DNA from: Pilatotrama ljubarskyi
Taxonomy: Eukaryota; Basidiomycota; Agaricomycetes; Polyporales; Polyporaceae
Length of the DNA stretch: 64,000 bases
Assembly: GCA_022385805.1 (NCBI GenBank)
Contig: MU277677.1
Coordinates: forward strand, 598,850 to 662,849
Reading direction: 5' to 3'
Shown here piece after piece: positions 23,143-35,600 of this stretch. The notes below the pieces were generated by a model, which searched no databases, had not been told where the DNA came from, and saw only the letters and a list, made by a program, of their open reading frames with translations. A program made the position numbers and the translations under genes. Numbering within the stretch: the stretch's first letter is position 1; each line of letters starts with the position of its first letter.

Positions 23143-26100
23143 TCACAACCTCGAGCTGCCACGCTTCTCGAGCCATTCAGTTAGCTCGTTGGTCGAGCGC
23201 TGAGGAGCTCGTGAGGAAACATGAAACAAAGACTCATGTGGTGGCATACCTTGACCCACGCCGCTCGAGACTTAATGGTGTCGAGAGTTTGATTCAGCGC
23301 CATGTCGAACTTCGACGTATCCTTGTCCTGTGGGCATCTCAGTCCCAAGCCCTACATGACAATCTTTAACGTCTTCACCTTGAAGAATGCCGCAGTCTCT
23401 TCGTAGTCCTTGTCAGAGGATAAACCCCCGAATGAGATCTGCAGGGTGTTACGGCAGTAGTAGTGAACGTCCAGTCAAGTGAGAACGCCGACTTTACACA
23501 CCTCAGTCCAGCGGATGAGGCCGAAGTTACCAGCGTAACGTTTCTCGAACTGAACAACTTTAGCCACTCGCAGCTTCGCGCATTTCTGAGGAACTTACGG
23601 CAGCGAAGTTCTCCTTGAACTTGTTCGCCAAAAACCGCCTGGTGACAAAGTTCCGCATGAGACCTCCGGCGTAGTAGAAGGTGTCCTGGTCGCGAGCCTC
23701 GGTCATAATGAACTTGAATGTGTCCTCAGCGATGTTCAGGTCCTTGCTGGCACCCATCGACCGCATGGCAGCAAGACCCTGCGAAGGAGTCTTCGCCTTC
23801 GCCGCGATGCGCTTGACGGCTTCCCATTCGGGCTGCCCGCCCTCCTGTACCCCCTGTGATGCTCATGGTCAGCAGGGTTTTTGTCAGCTACGGTATTTGA
23901 TGTACAATTCTGAAGGTGATATTGATCAAGTCACCCGGGATCTGCGAGTCGTCTCCGGTCTTGAGGAAATGATCGAAGCGCTTCTGCAACTCGCCTATCA
24001 CCCTGAAACAAGCATTCAACAAGGGCACATCCACGCGGTGTCGTTAGACATACCAAGGATCGCCAGCTTCAGCCGCTTGTTCAATCGCAGTCGTACGCAA
24101 CTGCACGTCGTCGTACGGATCTGACTCCTTGTACGCGAATCCCAGACGCTTCACGATCGGGACAAAGAGCTCCTGGACGCCATTGTCAAGCCTGTGCCTC
24201 ATTTCGATGTTTCCAAACTCACCCTTCGGAACGCGTTCAATCGGTCTACAACCTCAGCATTCTCCCACCAGGTGGAGACGATGGCGGCGAGGTTGCTGGC
24301 AATGGCATCCCATACCAGGTCTGGTCAATACGGTCAGCGGTGTCAGGTGCGTGTGTCGGAAGTTGACTACATACACTCCTTCTCGTTCCGCAGAGTGCTG
24401 ATGAGTTCCAGAGCACTGCTAACGGTGGTGTACCCCGCCTTTGAGAGCGCCAATGCGTCCAAAACAAGGCCGATCCGGTCTGACAAGGAGAAAGGCGAGT
24501 CCGGTGCCGCCGCCTGCTCCCCAAGTTTTGTCAGTCTCTCTGGAGGATACCGGACAGCATCTGTGGTCTGTTGAACTGTATACCCGCACGCATATGGACG
24601 ACCATCACTCACAGAATGCGGTCGTGTCAGCGTTCAGCTTGTATGGCTTGCTGGTGTCGAGAGGAATGAACTTCTCGCGCTCGTCGAGGAGGATGTCCTT
24701 GTTGATGGTAGTCTTGCCGTCCGCGTCCACCGTAAGGATGTTGAGCGGATTAGTCCTGGAGAAGGGAATGAGCGGTTCCTTGAAACAGTGAGAGAGCATG
24801 CCAGGAATCTCACCAGATAGTCTCGTTGTCCTTAGGATCTGCAGGTCCAGTCTCCAGGAAACGATCCTGCCTGACGTGTATACCACCTTGCTTCTCGGTG
24901 ACGGTGATGACAGGATAGCCCATCTGAGGGAACCCTATCAGCGTAGCTCGACTGCGAGCTCATTCTGAACGCACCTTTTTGACCCAGTTGTCCATCATTT
25001 TCGGGATGTCCAAGCCTGCCACAGTTATCGCGCTGACTTAAGATATGCGTGATAGATTAACTGACCTGTGGCGGCCTGAATACCCTCCCACAAATCCCTT
25101 GTGACACTGTTCTTGTACATGTGCTTCTTGAGGTAGATGGATACGCCCTTAAGGAAGCGGTCCTCGCCCACGTAGCTAGCAAGCATTCTGAGGACTATCC
25201 AAGAGGTCATTGTTGTGATCTTGCGGAATGTCTGCATGGTGCTCACCAGAAGCTGCCTTGGCATACGACAAATGGTCGAATATCTAGGCGGACAGGAGAC
25301 AGTCATGGATCATATGTCTTTGCCCCCCTCGGGCTCACTCACCTGGTTGATCATGTTCGCATCCGGGCATTCCACCTCGATGGGATGTGACGAGAGCTTA
25401 GCATCGAGAGCTCGCGCACGGAAGAAATGTGAGCCGAGGAATTCAGAGTCCAACTTCCACTCAGGGAAGACTCTATGACGCTAAGCCTTAGCACGGCTCT
25501 CTTGTTAATTCAATGCATGCTCACTTGTCTGCGGAGGACATCAGCACATGGAAAAGAGGCTATATCAAGCGACCTCACCGAGAATGATTTTCTCGCCCAT
25601 CTAAGTGCTCCACCTGTGAGTACTCATCGACTCGCTGTAAGGAGTACATACTCACCAGAGTGGCGAAGCCTGCGGAAAAGCAGTATGTCCATCAATTGCG
25701 TACTGCAAGACAGTTCAGGTGTCTTACCTTCGTTCAGGTACAGGTTGTCCCACCACTCCATCGTGGTGATGTTACCAAACCTGGATAATCTCTCAGGGAA
25801 GTCGAAGAGCTCCTGAAGCGTAGGACCCACCACATGTGCGCGACTTCGTGGCTCTGTGTCGCCGCGACGTTCTGCTTGTACTTGATGTCGGCCGAATTGG
25901 GGTCGAGCAGGAAGGCTTGCGTGCGACCGGTGATCAATCCCTGTAACCAACACTCAGCGATCGTGCCACAGACAATGAGAGGCTTCATACCCAATTCTCC
26001 ATGGCACCTATCCAAACATCGGGATGAATGACATTGCCAAAGGGCAGTCTGCTGTGTATCACGCACCTGAGTCGAAATCGCTTGCCTGGTCAATCACTTC

Positions 26101-27528
26101 GATCAGTAGTTACAGTGGACGACCAATCATGTCACTTACCACCAGCGTATCCAGCTTGGGCAAGGGGTACTCGATGTCGAAGACCTCTTCATAGAGCGGG
26201 AGGACCATGCGCTTGATATCGAGAGCGAATTGAGCCTGGGAAATGACGTCCGCAGTGGCTGTCCATCCTACTGTCATTATGCGGTCCCATTACCCATATG
26301 AAGTCCCCCAACCAACCATAGATACGCAATGGGCGGACTTTGCCGCTCAGAGGGCTCTTGTATGAGCTTTCCAGGTACTCGAACGGTCCATTAGCATAAG
26401 CGACGAGATACGTCGAGACCTGACGACGCGTCCATCAGCCAGGGAGCGCTGGGGCCAGTCGGATAATGAGTTCCCCACCGGAGGAGTCGTCTCGAATCGA
26501 GTGATCTTCCACTGGCCAGGGTTGGGCAGCGTCGACAGCTTCTTTCCGATCCAAGAGTCCTTTGCAGCGCTCTCGGGCTTGTACACCTCCTCGGATACCG
26601 CAGGCATGTTGCTCAGATTGACAGAGTTCACCCGGGAAACGAGGGTGACGGCGAACGTCGCCTTCAGCAAAGGTTCGTCCCAGCACGGGAACGCCCGCCG
26701 GGCAGCTGTAGGCTGCATGGATGTATTCAGCATTGGCTGACACAGTGCGACACGATCGTGCGGAACGCCTACCTCAAACTGAGTAAGGGTGTACTTGAGT
26801 TCACCGTCTTTGCCGCCGGTCGAGCGGTAGTAGCCGAGCATGTCTCCCGTTAACTCTCCTTTGAAAGTGACAGAGAGGCGGGCCTTGCTGTCTGCAGGGA
26901 GAGCCTTGGCGAACGAGAATATGCCGCGCTCGTTCGCGGTGTCGAATTCCCTCGCAGACGCCGTCTGCACGCCCTCGAGCGCGGCAGACTGGAGCGAGAC
27001 GTCGCCGAGGTCGAGGTTGGCGGTGTTGAGCACGACCCTGGACGTTTCTTTGTCCACGTGCAAGCTGGCACAAATCAGCCTCTTCGCTCGAACCATCTCA
27101 GCAGCCGAGACCTACTCGATGTGGACGATACCCTCGAACTTGGAGTTCTCGAGGTCGGTCCACACTGTGAGGTCATAGTGGGTAGGCTTGACGTCCGTGG
27201 GCAGACGGTAGTCCTGCTGGGCAGAAACGGGAGCACTCGCAGACATGGTGAGGGGAGAAGCGGCTATGGAGCAGTTCCGGATATGAAGCAGAGGAGCTAG
27301 GCTGCGCTGTGGTCTGCTACGCGTGCGAGCGGACTGGGGCTGAGGTTTCCGTTCCGGCGCTGTGTCACGGTTCACTTGGGGGCTTTTGCGGTCTGTGGAA
27401 AGGAGTCGAGCGGCGTGGTAGCTGGGTATTGCTAGAGCGTTGATTTCTTGCGCGGTGAGACGACCTGGTAGTGCAGAAGGTGACGGTCTGGAGCGAAGGA
27501 GACGCAGCGGACGAGCACAAGACCTCAT
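23143..27528 (-). CDS. M1-family zinc aminopeptidase (puromycin-sensitive / Ape2 type)
   Basis: This enzyme removes N-terminal residues from peptides. The core begins MSASAPVSAQQDYRLPTDVK at 27246. Upstream and in frame is a Met at 27528 that adds a basic, acid-poor stretch starting MRSCARPLRLLRSRPSPSAL, which looks like a mitochondrial presequence, so two start sites are possible. Key motifs are GAMENWG (on a 17-nt microexon at 25991-26007), the zinc site HEVAHMW (about 25835) and the third ligand in WWDNLYLNEG (about 25745). The substrate-binding N-terminal domain includes AARRAFPCWDEP. The C-terminal helical domain ends RSTNELTEWLEKRG, with the stop at 23143-23145. Introns are very numerous and all short. 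It converges with the formin, 199 bp away. Confidence 0.88.
25991..26007 (-). other. 17-nt microexon encoding the GAMEN motif
   Basis: On the minus strand the preceding exon ends ...GATTTCGACTCAG, followed by a 59-nt intron (gtgcgt...gatag), then GTGCCATGGAGAATTGG, then a 50-nt intron (gtatga...acag) and GGATTGATCACC. Joined, these read DFDSGAMENWGLITGR, the expected substrate-recognition motif of M1 peptidases. Confidence 0.88.
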
Positions 27529-28035
27529 CCGGGCGATGAGGGTGGATGGGAGCAGGTGCTGTAGGTGTCTATGTACGCCATCGTACCCGGCCATCGCGGC
27601 CCGACGCAGCTGCCAGCGCTTCGCAACTGCACCATCGACAACGTAGAGGCCTGAAACTGACAGAAGTGCAGCATCTTCAACCAAAGAGCACCTTTTTTAC
27701 GAAAGAACTGCAACGTTGATCACGCCAACGTCCATATCGCAATCTTGTGTATGTACATCGTCATCATCATCCGGCAACTCGGCGCTCGGTCGAGGTCAGC
27801 GGGAAGCAAGGGGCAGAAAGCGCAGTCCATTATACCACAAACGACATTATGCTGGCGTCAATCGCAGATCGGCAGTATCACAAAACAAGACAAACAGAAA
27901 CGATACAGCGAAGGGCGAAGGGATATGCATGTGATAAACAGGAGACGAGGACGGGATATGAACGGGGAGGCGTGCATAGTACAGAGGTGAGAAAGCGTCG
28001 GGAGGCCGAACCGACGGGCGGGGAGGGAGTGCAGT
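27529..28035. other. Intergenic between aminopeptidase and RSP5
   Basis: This holds the 5' flank of the aminopeptidase and the 3' flank of RSP5. The frame remains open upstream of 27528 for about 50 codons with no better start. Nothing else is seen. Confidence 0.55.
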
Positions 28036-31000
28036 TCACTCCTGGCCGAAGCCAACCGTTTCCCTGCGAATGTCAGTTAACGACTATCCCAGCCAAGAGC
28101 ATGTCCGGGAGACTCACTCTACAGCCCACGTCAGCTTCTGCTCCAACGTCTCGTAGTCCTTGTATGGCGGCAGGTCGATGCGGTTGAAGCATGTGTGGCT
28201 CTTCGGCAGCTGGTTGGGATCGCCCGACTTCTCGATCGTAAACCGGCGCGGGCCATCGGACCCCTGCAGGTCCTTGAAGCCATTGACGGGGATACGCGAT
28301 GTGCCCGTAGCGAATTGCAGCAGCCTCGACTTTCGCTCCGGGGGCCAGCTCCGTACACACTTCCAGAACCACTGCACGACCTCGTCGTTGACCTCGTATC
28401 CACGGTAGTCCGTGTACTTCATCCAGTCGTCTCTGCAGTTAAAGTTGAGCATCCGCTACACATACCGATGGTAAGGGAGAGGATGACTTACACGTCAATC
28501 TCGGACATACCGCCGATGAGGAGCTCGAGCTCGCGCTCATCGAAGACGTTGATCAGGTCTTGAGGGATGAGCTCGCTGAAGCCCGACATGAACGCATCAA
28601 ACTGCTCCTTAACGCGCTTGGATATACGGTACTCGACGATGAGGTTCACGTATTCCTTCTTGTTCTCCTCGGTGACGGGGATGTCCGCACCGCCTGGCTT
28701 GAGCTCAACCGTGACCATCTCGCCGAAGCGCTCCTCGGTGGTCGTGAACGTCTCATCGATGACGTCAGTGATATCGTTCTCACTGCACACAGGTGAGCGT
28801 GGAGAATGCCTGTGATGGGAAAGAGCGACTTACAGCATCCAGGTAAGACCGCGGTGCAACTCCGCATCGACGCTCTCGAGGTCGGCCAACGTCACCTTCT
28901 TCCTCAAGATCATCTTGTAGAAGGCGGTAACGAAGTACGCGTCCAAGAAGCGACGGTGGAAAATGCCGAGACCCAAGCATCGGCCGATGAACTTGAAGTA
29001 GTTCAAGTGCTCGGGGTTCACACCGGACGCGGGGTTGATCTGGAGGGTATAGTTGTCGTGTGCGGAGTACTCGAAGAGACAGTAGAAGGGGTTGAACATC
29101 TCGTGCGAGAGTAGGAAGAAGAATTCCCTGCATCACTCTTAGAAGTGCATTCTCCAACAGATCATGGCTGCAAACATACCTAGAGAGACCTCCGTAGTCG
29201 AGACCATCCTCACCCTCGAACTTGATCATAAGCCGCTTCTTGAGATCGTTCGGCGTCTGGCGCATGATCTCGGCGTAGCTGTCCTCGAAGATGTGGTTAC
29301 GCCGGACCTTGATCTGGCAGTTCCCGGGCTGGTTGCGCATGGCGGGCTGGCTGCGGAAGTAGATGAGCTTTCTACGGAAGTCACGCTTGTACTGCGGCAC
29401 GTTGGCGTCCAGCGTCGACGGCAGCCGCGGGTCGTCCCACGTCGTTGTCTTTGTGTTGTGGTCCACAAAGTAGACGCGGGCGGTGGACGTAAGACGCATC
29501 TCCCATCCGGAGGGCAAAGGTCCGAGCTGCGAGATCGTCTGCGGTTGCAATGCTGCATTCTGACCGTTGGGGCCCATGACCCGGATGACCGTCTGCCGGC
29601 GAGGGTCGACCCAAGTCGTCGTACGCGTGTTGTGGTCGACGTAGTAGGGTCGGCCCTGCAACGTGTGACGCTCCTCCCAGCCGGCAGGGAGAGGACCAAG
29701 CCCTCCTGACGTTGTCGCACCACCAGCGGGGACAACGGCACCGGCCTGCTCCTGACCAGTGACCGAACCCGTCCGCGCTACACCGTTGTTCGCCTCCAGC
29801 ATGTCATCAGCGAGTATACGGCGGTTGTGCTGGTTGCGAGCAGCATTGGTCTCGCCATCCTGGGTATGAGTGTTGACGGTTTGGTTGGCGGACGGCCGGT
29901 GCCAGGTAGTGGAGCGGGTGTTGTGGTCAACGTAGTATGTTCGGCCGAGAGGATCGATACGGCGTTCCCAGCCGGGTGGTAGAGGTCCGTACTGGTCCTC
30001 GTGGGGGTTGAAGTTGCGCGTCTGGGCGTTGTTGTTTGACGCCGTATGCGCAGTCGCACTGGCATTCGTCGTCGCCGGGGTCTGCGCCGCAGCCGTAGCC
30101 GTCGTGGAGGGCGTCGTGCTCGTGGTGCTCAGAGGGCGGGCTGGAGAAGGAGTCGGCTGCACTTGTTCAGCCTGAGCAGTGCTGGGCGACACTTGGGGAA
30201 CGGGCATAGTAACGTGTGCGTCTGGGGCGGTGTGGGCAGCGGCACTGGAGGAGCGAGAAAGAGAGCTACCAGCAACAAGGTTGCTGCTGCTGGCGCTGGC
30301 AGACGCCCCTGCTACGAAAAGGTTGCCAACTCCTTCCGTGATGGCGTTAATCTGAGTTTGGGAGGGCCCGGGGTTGTTGATGGGCTGGTTGACGTTGGTG
30401 GAGAGATAGAGGATCAGCTTGCCATGCACAACGAGGTTGTCGTTCGACTTTTTCAAGTCCAAGGTAAGCATTTCTGAGGTACAGCTTGTCAGTCAAACAT
30501 ATACGGGAGCACTGGGACACATCCACAGCCTTGATGACGGATCCCCGAGCAGTGCGGTGGGTGGGAAGCGTCATATGCAGCAAGATGGCGACTCCTGACC
30601 AATCCCAGCGGCTAAAATGCCACCATGTCGCCGGAGAGCGAACCTCTCACACATGTGCCAGGCCATGGTGAGCGTTGCCGGTTACGCATGCTCGTAGCGT
30701 ATTGTAATCCTGCTCATGCTAGGGGATGTGCCCCAAGCAAGCAAAGGAAAACGACGTACCGTGGCCACCCAACTCCAAGTCAATGACATCGCTGACTTTG
30801 ACATTGACAACTCCGAGGAAACCCTGGTCACGCTTCTTGAACTTGCGCTGGTCGAAGATCTGGACGGCGATGACAGAGTTCTCCTTGACGGTACTAGCAC
30901 AGGGTAAGCAAGGCGCAAGGCTGGAGAGAGCGATGCACGTACATGTCGAAGCTCTCGTTCCAGTAGGGATTGAGCGTCTTCTTCATGACGCTGGTGGTGT

Positions 31001-31231
31001 GGGTTTGCTCTGCATCGACGGTGATAACAGCGAAGGGGTCAGGGAGGCGGAAGACCTCGCGTTTTGACAATCCATCGGCGGCAACAACTGGGAAGGAGAT
31101 GAGCGACGCGCAGGGGAGCAACGGAGGGAATGCTATATACCAGTGATCCTGATGCGCTTCCTGGGGGGTGTAAGACAAGCACGGAATGGACTGGAGAGGG
31201 CGACTCACGGGGTACCCTGGGACGCCGTCAT
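28036..31231 (-). CDS. RSP5: NEDD4-class HECT ubiquitin ligase Rsp5
   Basis: This E3 ligase ubiquitinates membrane cargo and many PY-motif targets. Domains in order: an N-terminal C2 ([37 protein letters not shown]); a Ser/Thr/Ala-rich linker; and three WW domains starting [28 protein letters not shown] and [14 protein letters not shown], each with VDHNT and a second Trp. A HECT domain follows from about 29400. The catalytic cysteine is in [11 protein letters not shown] (codon at 28189-28191). The C-terminus is ETVGFGQE, the conserved end of this family, and the stop is at 28036-28038. The start MTASQGTP at 31231 is followed at once by a 47-nt intron and then RKRIRIT. It is the best in-frame start but an upstream non-coding or coding exon cannot be excluded. 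Confidence 0.93.
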
Positions 31232-32624
31232 GGCGGAGGCCGTTGGGCACGCTGGAGGCCGACTGGAAGCTGAAGTAGACGGGGAGAGGAGAGGAGAGGA
31301 GGGGAGAGATGGGAGACGGAGGAGAGCGAGAGGCGGACGACGGACTCGGCCTCGGACTCGCCCGTCTCGTCGCTCGCCCAACTCAGCACTCGCCTTCCAC
31401 AGCCTTCGGCCCTTCCGCCCCGGAACACCTCATGCCGACATGCCGCCCTCCGCCCAGCTCCGCCGTCTTATACTTAGCTCCGGTCCTCCTTACTTTCCAC
31501 TTACTGCTCCTCCGGCCCTCCGGACCATCCTCCGGCGTTGGGCTCAGCCCTTTTGTTTCGACCTATACGTTCCCATCCAGTATTTCACGACAACAGCTAC
31601 GGCGTAGATCCAGTGTTCTTCGAGACATGTCCGTCTCCCATCTAGCGTCCAGAAGGCAGTCGCCATCATGCCTCACGAGCTCGAGCCTTGTCTCACCGAC
31701 TGCCCTCAGAGTCCGACAAGTTCAATGTCGACTCCGCGCGGTCTCGTCTCACTGACAATACCCAGCGGCCTTCACTGACTTCCACGGCACACCCAGCGAT
31801 GCTCCCTGCGTTTACAAGACCGGTTCGCCTGGCCCAAACCCAATATCTGTTGGGCCCGAAGCGCGCCCCTTTTACCCGCGAGATGGGCCCTGTGTTATGT
31901 ACGACCACCCCCCATCATGCCCTTCTGGCTTGACTCCCTCAAGACAACCGAGCCATACCTGAGACGTGCATTCCCGCGACGTCATGTCCACCATGATCAT
32001 TGGCTTGGGTTCTCAACGCTAGGCTAAGGCAGGCGAAGCCATTCTGCCCTCTCGTGGTACACATCGGTGTCACCCAAGACTGTCGCCTCTGCAGTCACAA
32101 AGACCGTTGCAGAGCTCTGTCAAGGGTACTGTCCTCACTGAGGTAGGCCTCCGCCCAGTGGATATAGCTGTCCGCGAATGGACTCTGGTCGCGGCCCGAA
32201 GCTCAACTCCCTCCAACCTCTCACTGATCCTATCGCAGTGTCGGAGAAATCTAAGTGTGGTCCCGAGGGCGCTAATCTCCGGAGCGCCTCTGGGTGCCCT
32301 CGCGAGCGGGCCGGGAGCGAGGGCCGAGCTCTCCGAAGGCCATCCGGAACCGTGGTGAACTGCTCGAGGCCTCTTGAGCGCTTCCCGAGATCGATGGGGT
32401 TGATCGAGATGATCTCGAAATCGCGGGAGGGGATCGAGACTGGATCGCGAGGCTACCACCCCTCGCGAGTTCATACCTTGTACCGCGCACTTCGACGTCA
32501 GGCCCACTAGTTTCTCTCTTTTATCCTCGTTGTTGCATAGGTTGCTTCCGGAACTCTGTGGTACCATTGTTTAGTCTTCTGATTCTTTACAAGCCGCGCT
32601 GAGCACTCCTCGACACCTCAGCTA
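31232..32624. other. Intergenic: RSP5 promoter and left flank of the transposon island
   Basis: No supported gene. The first 250 bp are purine/pyrimidine-skewed (ggagaggagagg). From about 32270 to 32460 the sequence is GC-rich with repeated cgaga/cgcga words and short palindromes, compatible with a subterminal region of a DNA transposon. Confidence 0.5.
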
Positions 32625-35600
32625 ATGGGGCGCGGCCCAAAGAAATCAAACGTCTTCGTAACCTGCCCTCAATGCGGCAACGACAGGCTGAAAGCGGCTG
32701 GCTTACTGAAGCATATGCGCGCATGCGCGAAGAAACTGGGAATAGCGAAAGCGGCAGAGGACCTCAGGCTGGGACTGAACCGAGCTGTTCCAGGTACGTC
32801 TTGCAAGCTAGTCCCGGTGCGCGTGCGTTGCCCGTCGCACAGAAGAGTTCTTTGAGTGCTAACACCCGTCAAGGTCCTTCCGGGAGTGGGACGGGTACTC
32901 AGGTCGATCCCGTACCCCCCCTGCGCGCTGCTTCTGGGAGCGCAAGCTCTCAGATGGTAGCAGACGAGCTTGTCGCCTCGGACGCATCTGTTCAAAGTAC
33001 GTGGATCTCAAACCGTCCTCACACGTACGCTCACTGTTACCAGTGCACGATGATATACTTTCGAATCAAGCCCACATCGACGAGGTCGTCAATGAACAAG
33101 AGCGCCGTGAGCATCTCATGCAGCGTGGCGCTTTCTATCTGACTGAGCAATTATGTGTAGGGCGTCCCTCAGTTGAGGTAGACGTTGACATGTTCGATGT
33201 GCCTATACCCCTCGCTGCCGTCTTCGACGACCCCCCGCCCAGTGGCTCCTCGTCCTCCGGCGATTCACCGTCCACATCTGCTGCTGATGAGCTCCCGCTC
33301 CCGACATTCCGGCCGCCGTCCCTCCGCAACGCTCCAGCAGAGCTATTCGTGGATGATTTCCTCACTGTCCCCCATCCTCACTCTGGGCGCCCGTCGACCA
33401 TCCATCATATCCAAGACTTCAACCGCAAGGCTCCGGATGTCGATCCCTCGCAACTGCCGCAAAAGCCGTACCATCCATTCAATACCCTCGAAGACTTCGA
33501 CTTTGCTGAGTTCACGTCGAAAGTGTCGCTCAATCAGGCGGAGATCAACTCACTCCTGGAGCTCGTCCGCCGCATCTGTGACAAGCCTGACAATCTGACC
33601 TTCACCAGTGCTAAGGACGTCACCCAGGCTTGGGAGGTTGCGTCCCATATAGCACCATCTGTTTGTACAACTGCAATGCTTGTCCCTATGTAGTATGCTG
33701 AATGTTATATAGTATCGCGAACACACTGTCACAAAGCAGTATGGGGCTGAAGAGGTACCACGAAGCTTCACTTTCTATTTCCGCCCCCTATTCGACTGGG
33801 GTCTTAGCTTGCTGCGTGACCCTCTGCTTGCGTGCAAGTTCGCTTGGGATGCCATACGACTATTCAAATACAACGGTGAAGAATGGGAGCGCTTCATCGA
33901 TGAGCCGCACACTGCAGACGGGTTCTGGCATATCCAGGCAAGTTGCTTTTCATCTCCATATAAACTCCCTCCATATGGTAACTTGCTGTATCTCCTCAGT
34001 CTGCTCTCCCCATTGGCGGCAGCCCCCTCTGCTACATCGTGTATGCAGACAAGACCCGACTCTCATCGTTTGGCACTCAAAAGGGCTACCCGATCATGGC
34101 ACGCATTGCGAACTTGCCAGCAGAAATTCGCAATAGCACAGGTTATGGTGGTGGTCAAGTTGTGGGGTTCTTACCTGTTGTGAGGATGCACAAATTTTGG
34201 TGATCTACATATTGGTTTACAGACTGATACTGTATCAGGTTGAAGATGAGAATGAGGAGCGCAAGAAGGAGTTTGCGACATACAAGCGCATCATCTGGCA
34301 TGACTCGTTCTGGGCTCTCCTTGAGACAGTTGCAGCCCATGCGAAGACCGGATACAAGTTCCGCTGCGGTGACAACATCGAGCGCATATTGTTTCCGATT
34401 ATTCTCATACTTGTTGCCGACTACGAAGAACAGTGGGTGTTCCTACTGTGTTCCTCATAACAGAACTGACAGTGCTGACACATGCATGTAGAGCAATCAT
34501 GTCCCTCACTCGAGGTGCAAATGGTCTCTTTCCTTGCCCAGTCTGTAAGGTCCCTCGTGACAAGCAGATCATCCTTGGAGTACGACCGCAGTTCCCCTTG
34601 CGACATCCCTCTGATGGACAAAGTCTCTTGACTGACGCCACCTTATCAAAGAAGGATCTGGAGTCCAAGCTCCAAGGTCTGGGTTTGCGCCCAGTCTGGG
34701 TATGTTTTAGGTGTCTGCTATGGAACTTGAGATTGCAGGTCGAGCTAACATGAGAATATCAGAACGTTTTCTGGAAGGTGCCACACTGCAATGTCTACCG
34801 TGCACTATCGTGGGACCGTCTACACGCATACCACGGTGGTCTTTTCAGTGACCATCTTTTTGAGGAGTTTCAACTCATAGTAGAAGGCCTACGGAGGGCC
34901 AGTAAAACACAAATAAATGATCAGTCAGTTTTCATACTTTTAGTCTTATATCCTTATAGCTTCACTGACTCTGCTGTTTCAAACTCAGAGCGGATGCCAT
35001 CCCATCTTGGCCTGATCTGAACCACTTTGGTGCAATCTGTTCTGTCAAATTCACTGATGGCAGAAAATATGAGGATATATCCAAGGTTTGTGTGAGCTTT
35101 TATGGCCACATGCATTAAACTGATGATATGACTGCCTCAAGATCATTATACATGCAAGCTATAATGTTCTAAACCAAGCTGCTTCACCACGTGGCTACCT
35201 CCTTCTCCAATGCATACGCCGCTACATTGTTCTTGACATCCTCGCTGGCCTTCAAGTGCAAACCTCCCGCAGATTGCGGATGTATGCAGCTGAGCTTGTT
35301 AAGTTCTCCACGATCATTCAGGTTGGAGGCTGAGTCTTACATCTGTATTATGAATCCTGGAACTGAATGGTTTCAATATTCATTAGACCTATGCAAGGGA
35401 ATATCCTGACAAGAACTGGAACTTCCCAAAGGCTCACACGCACCAGCATGTCATCGATGACATTATCTGGAAGGGGATTACCGCGATTTTCAATACCAAG
35501 CTCTTTGAAACAATGCATACACCCCTCAAGGCCATATACACTGACCAAACCAATTTCAAAGATGTTGAAGCTCAGGTGACCTGCATGCTGGCTCTGCATC

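Noticed and set aside
31143..31607. 154-codon open frame with Arg/Gly-rich protein
   Set aside because: It starts inside the antisense of RSP5 exon 1 and runs through a ggagagg repeat. Composition artefact.
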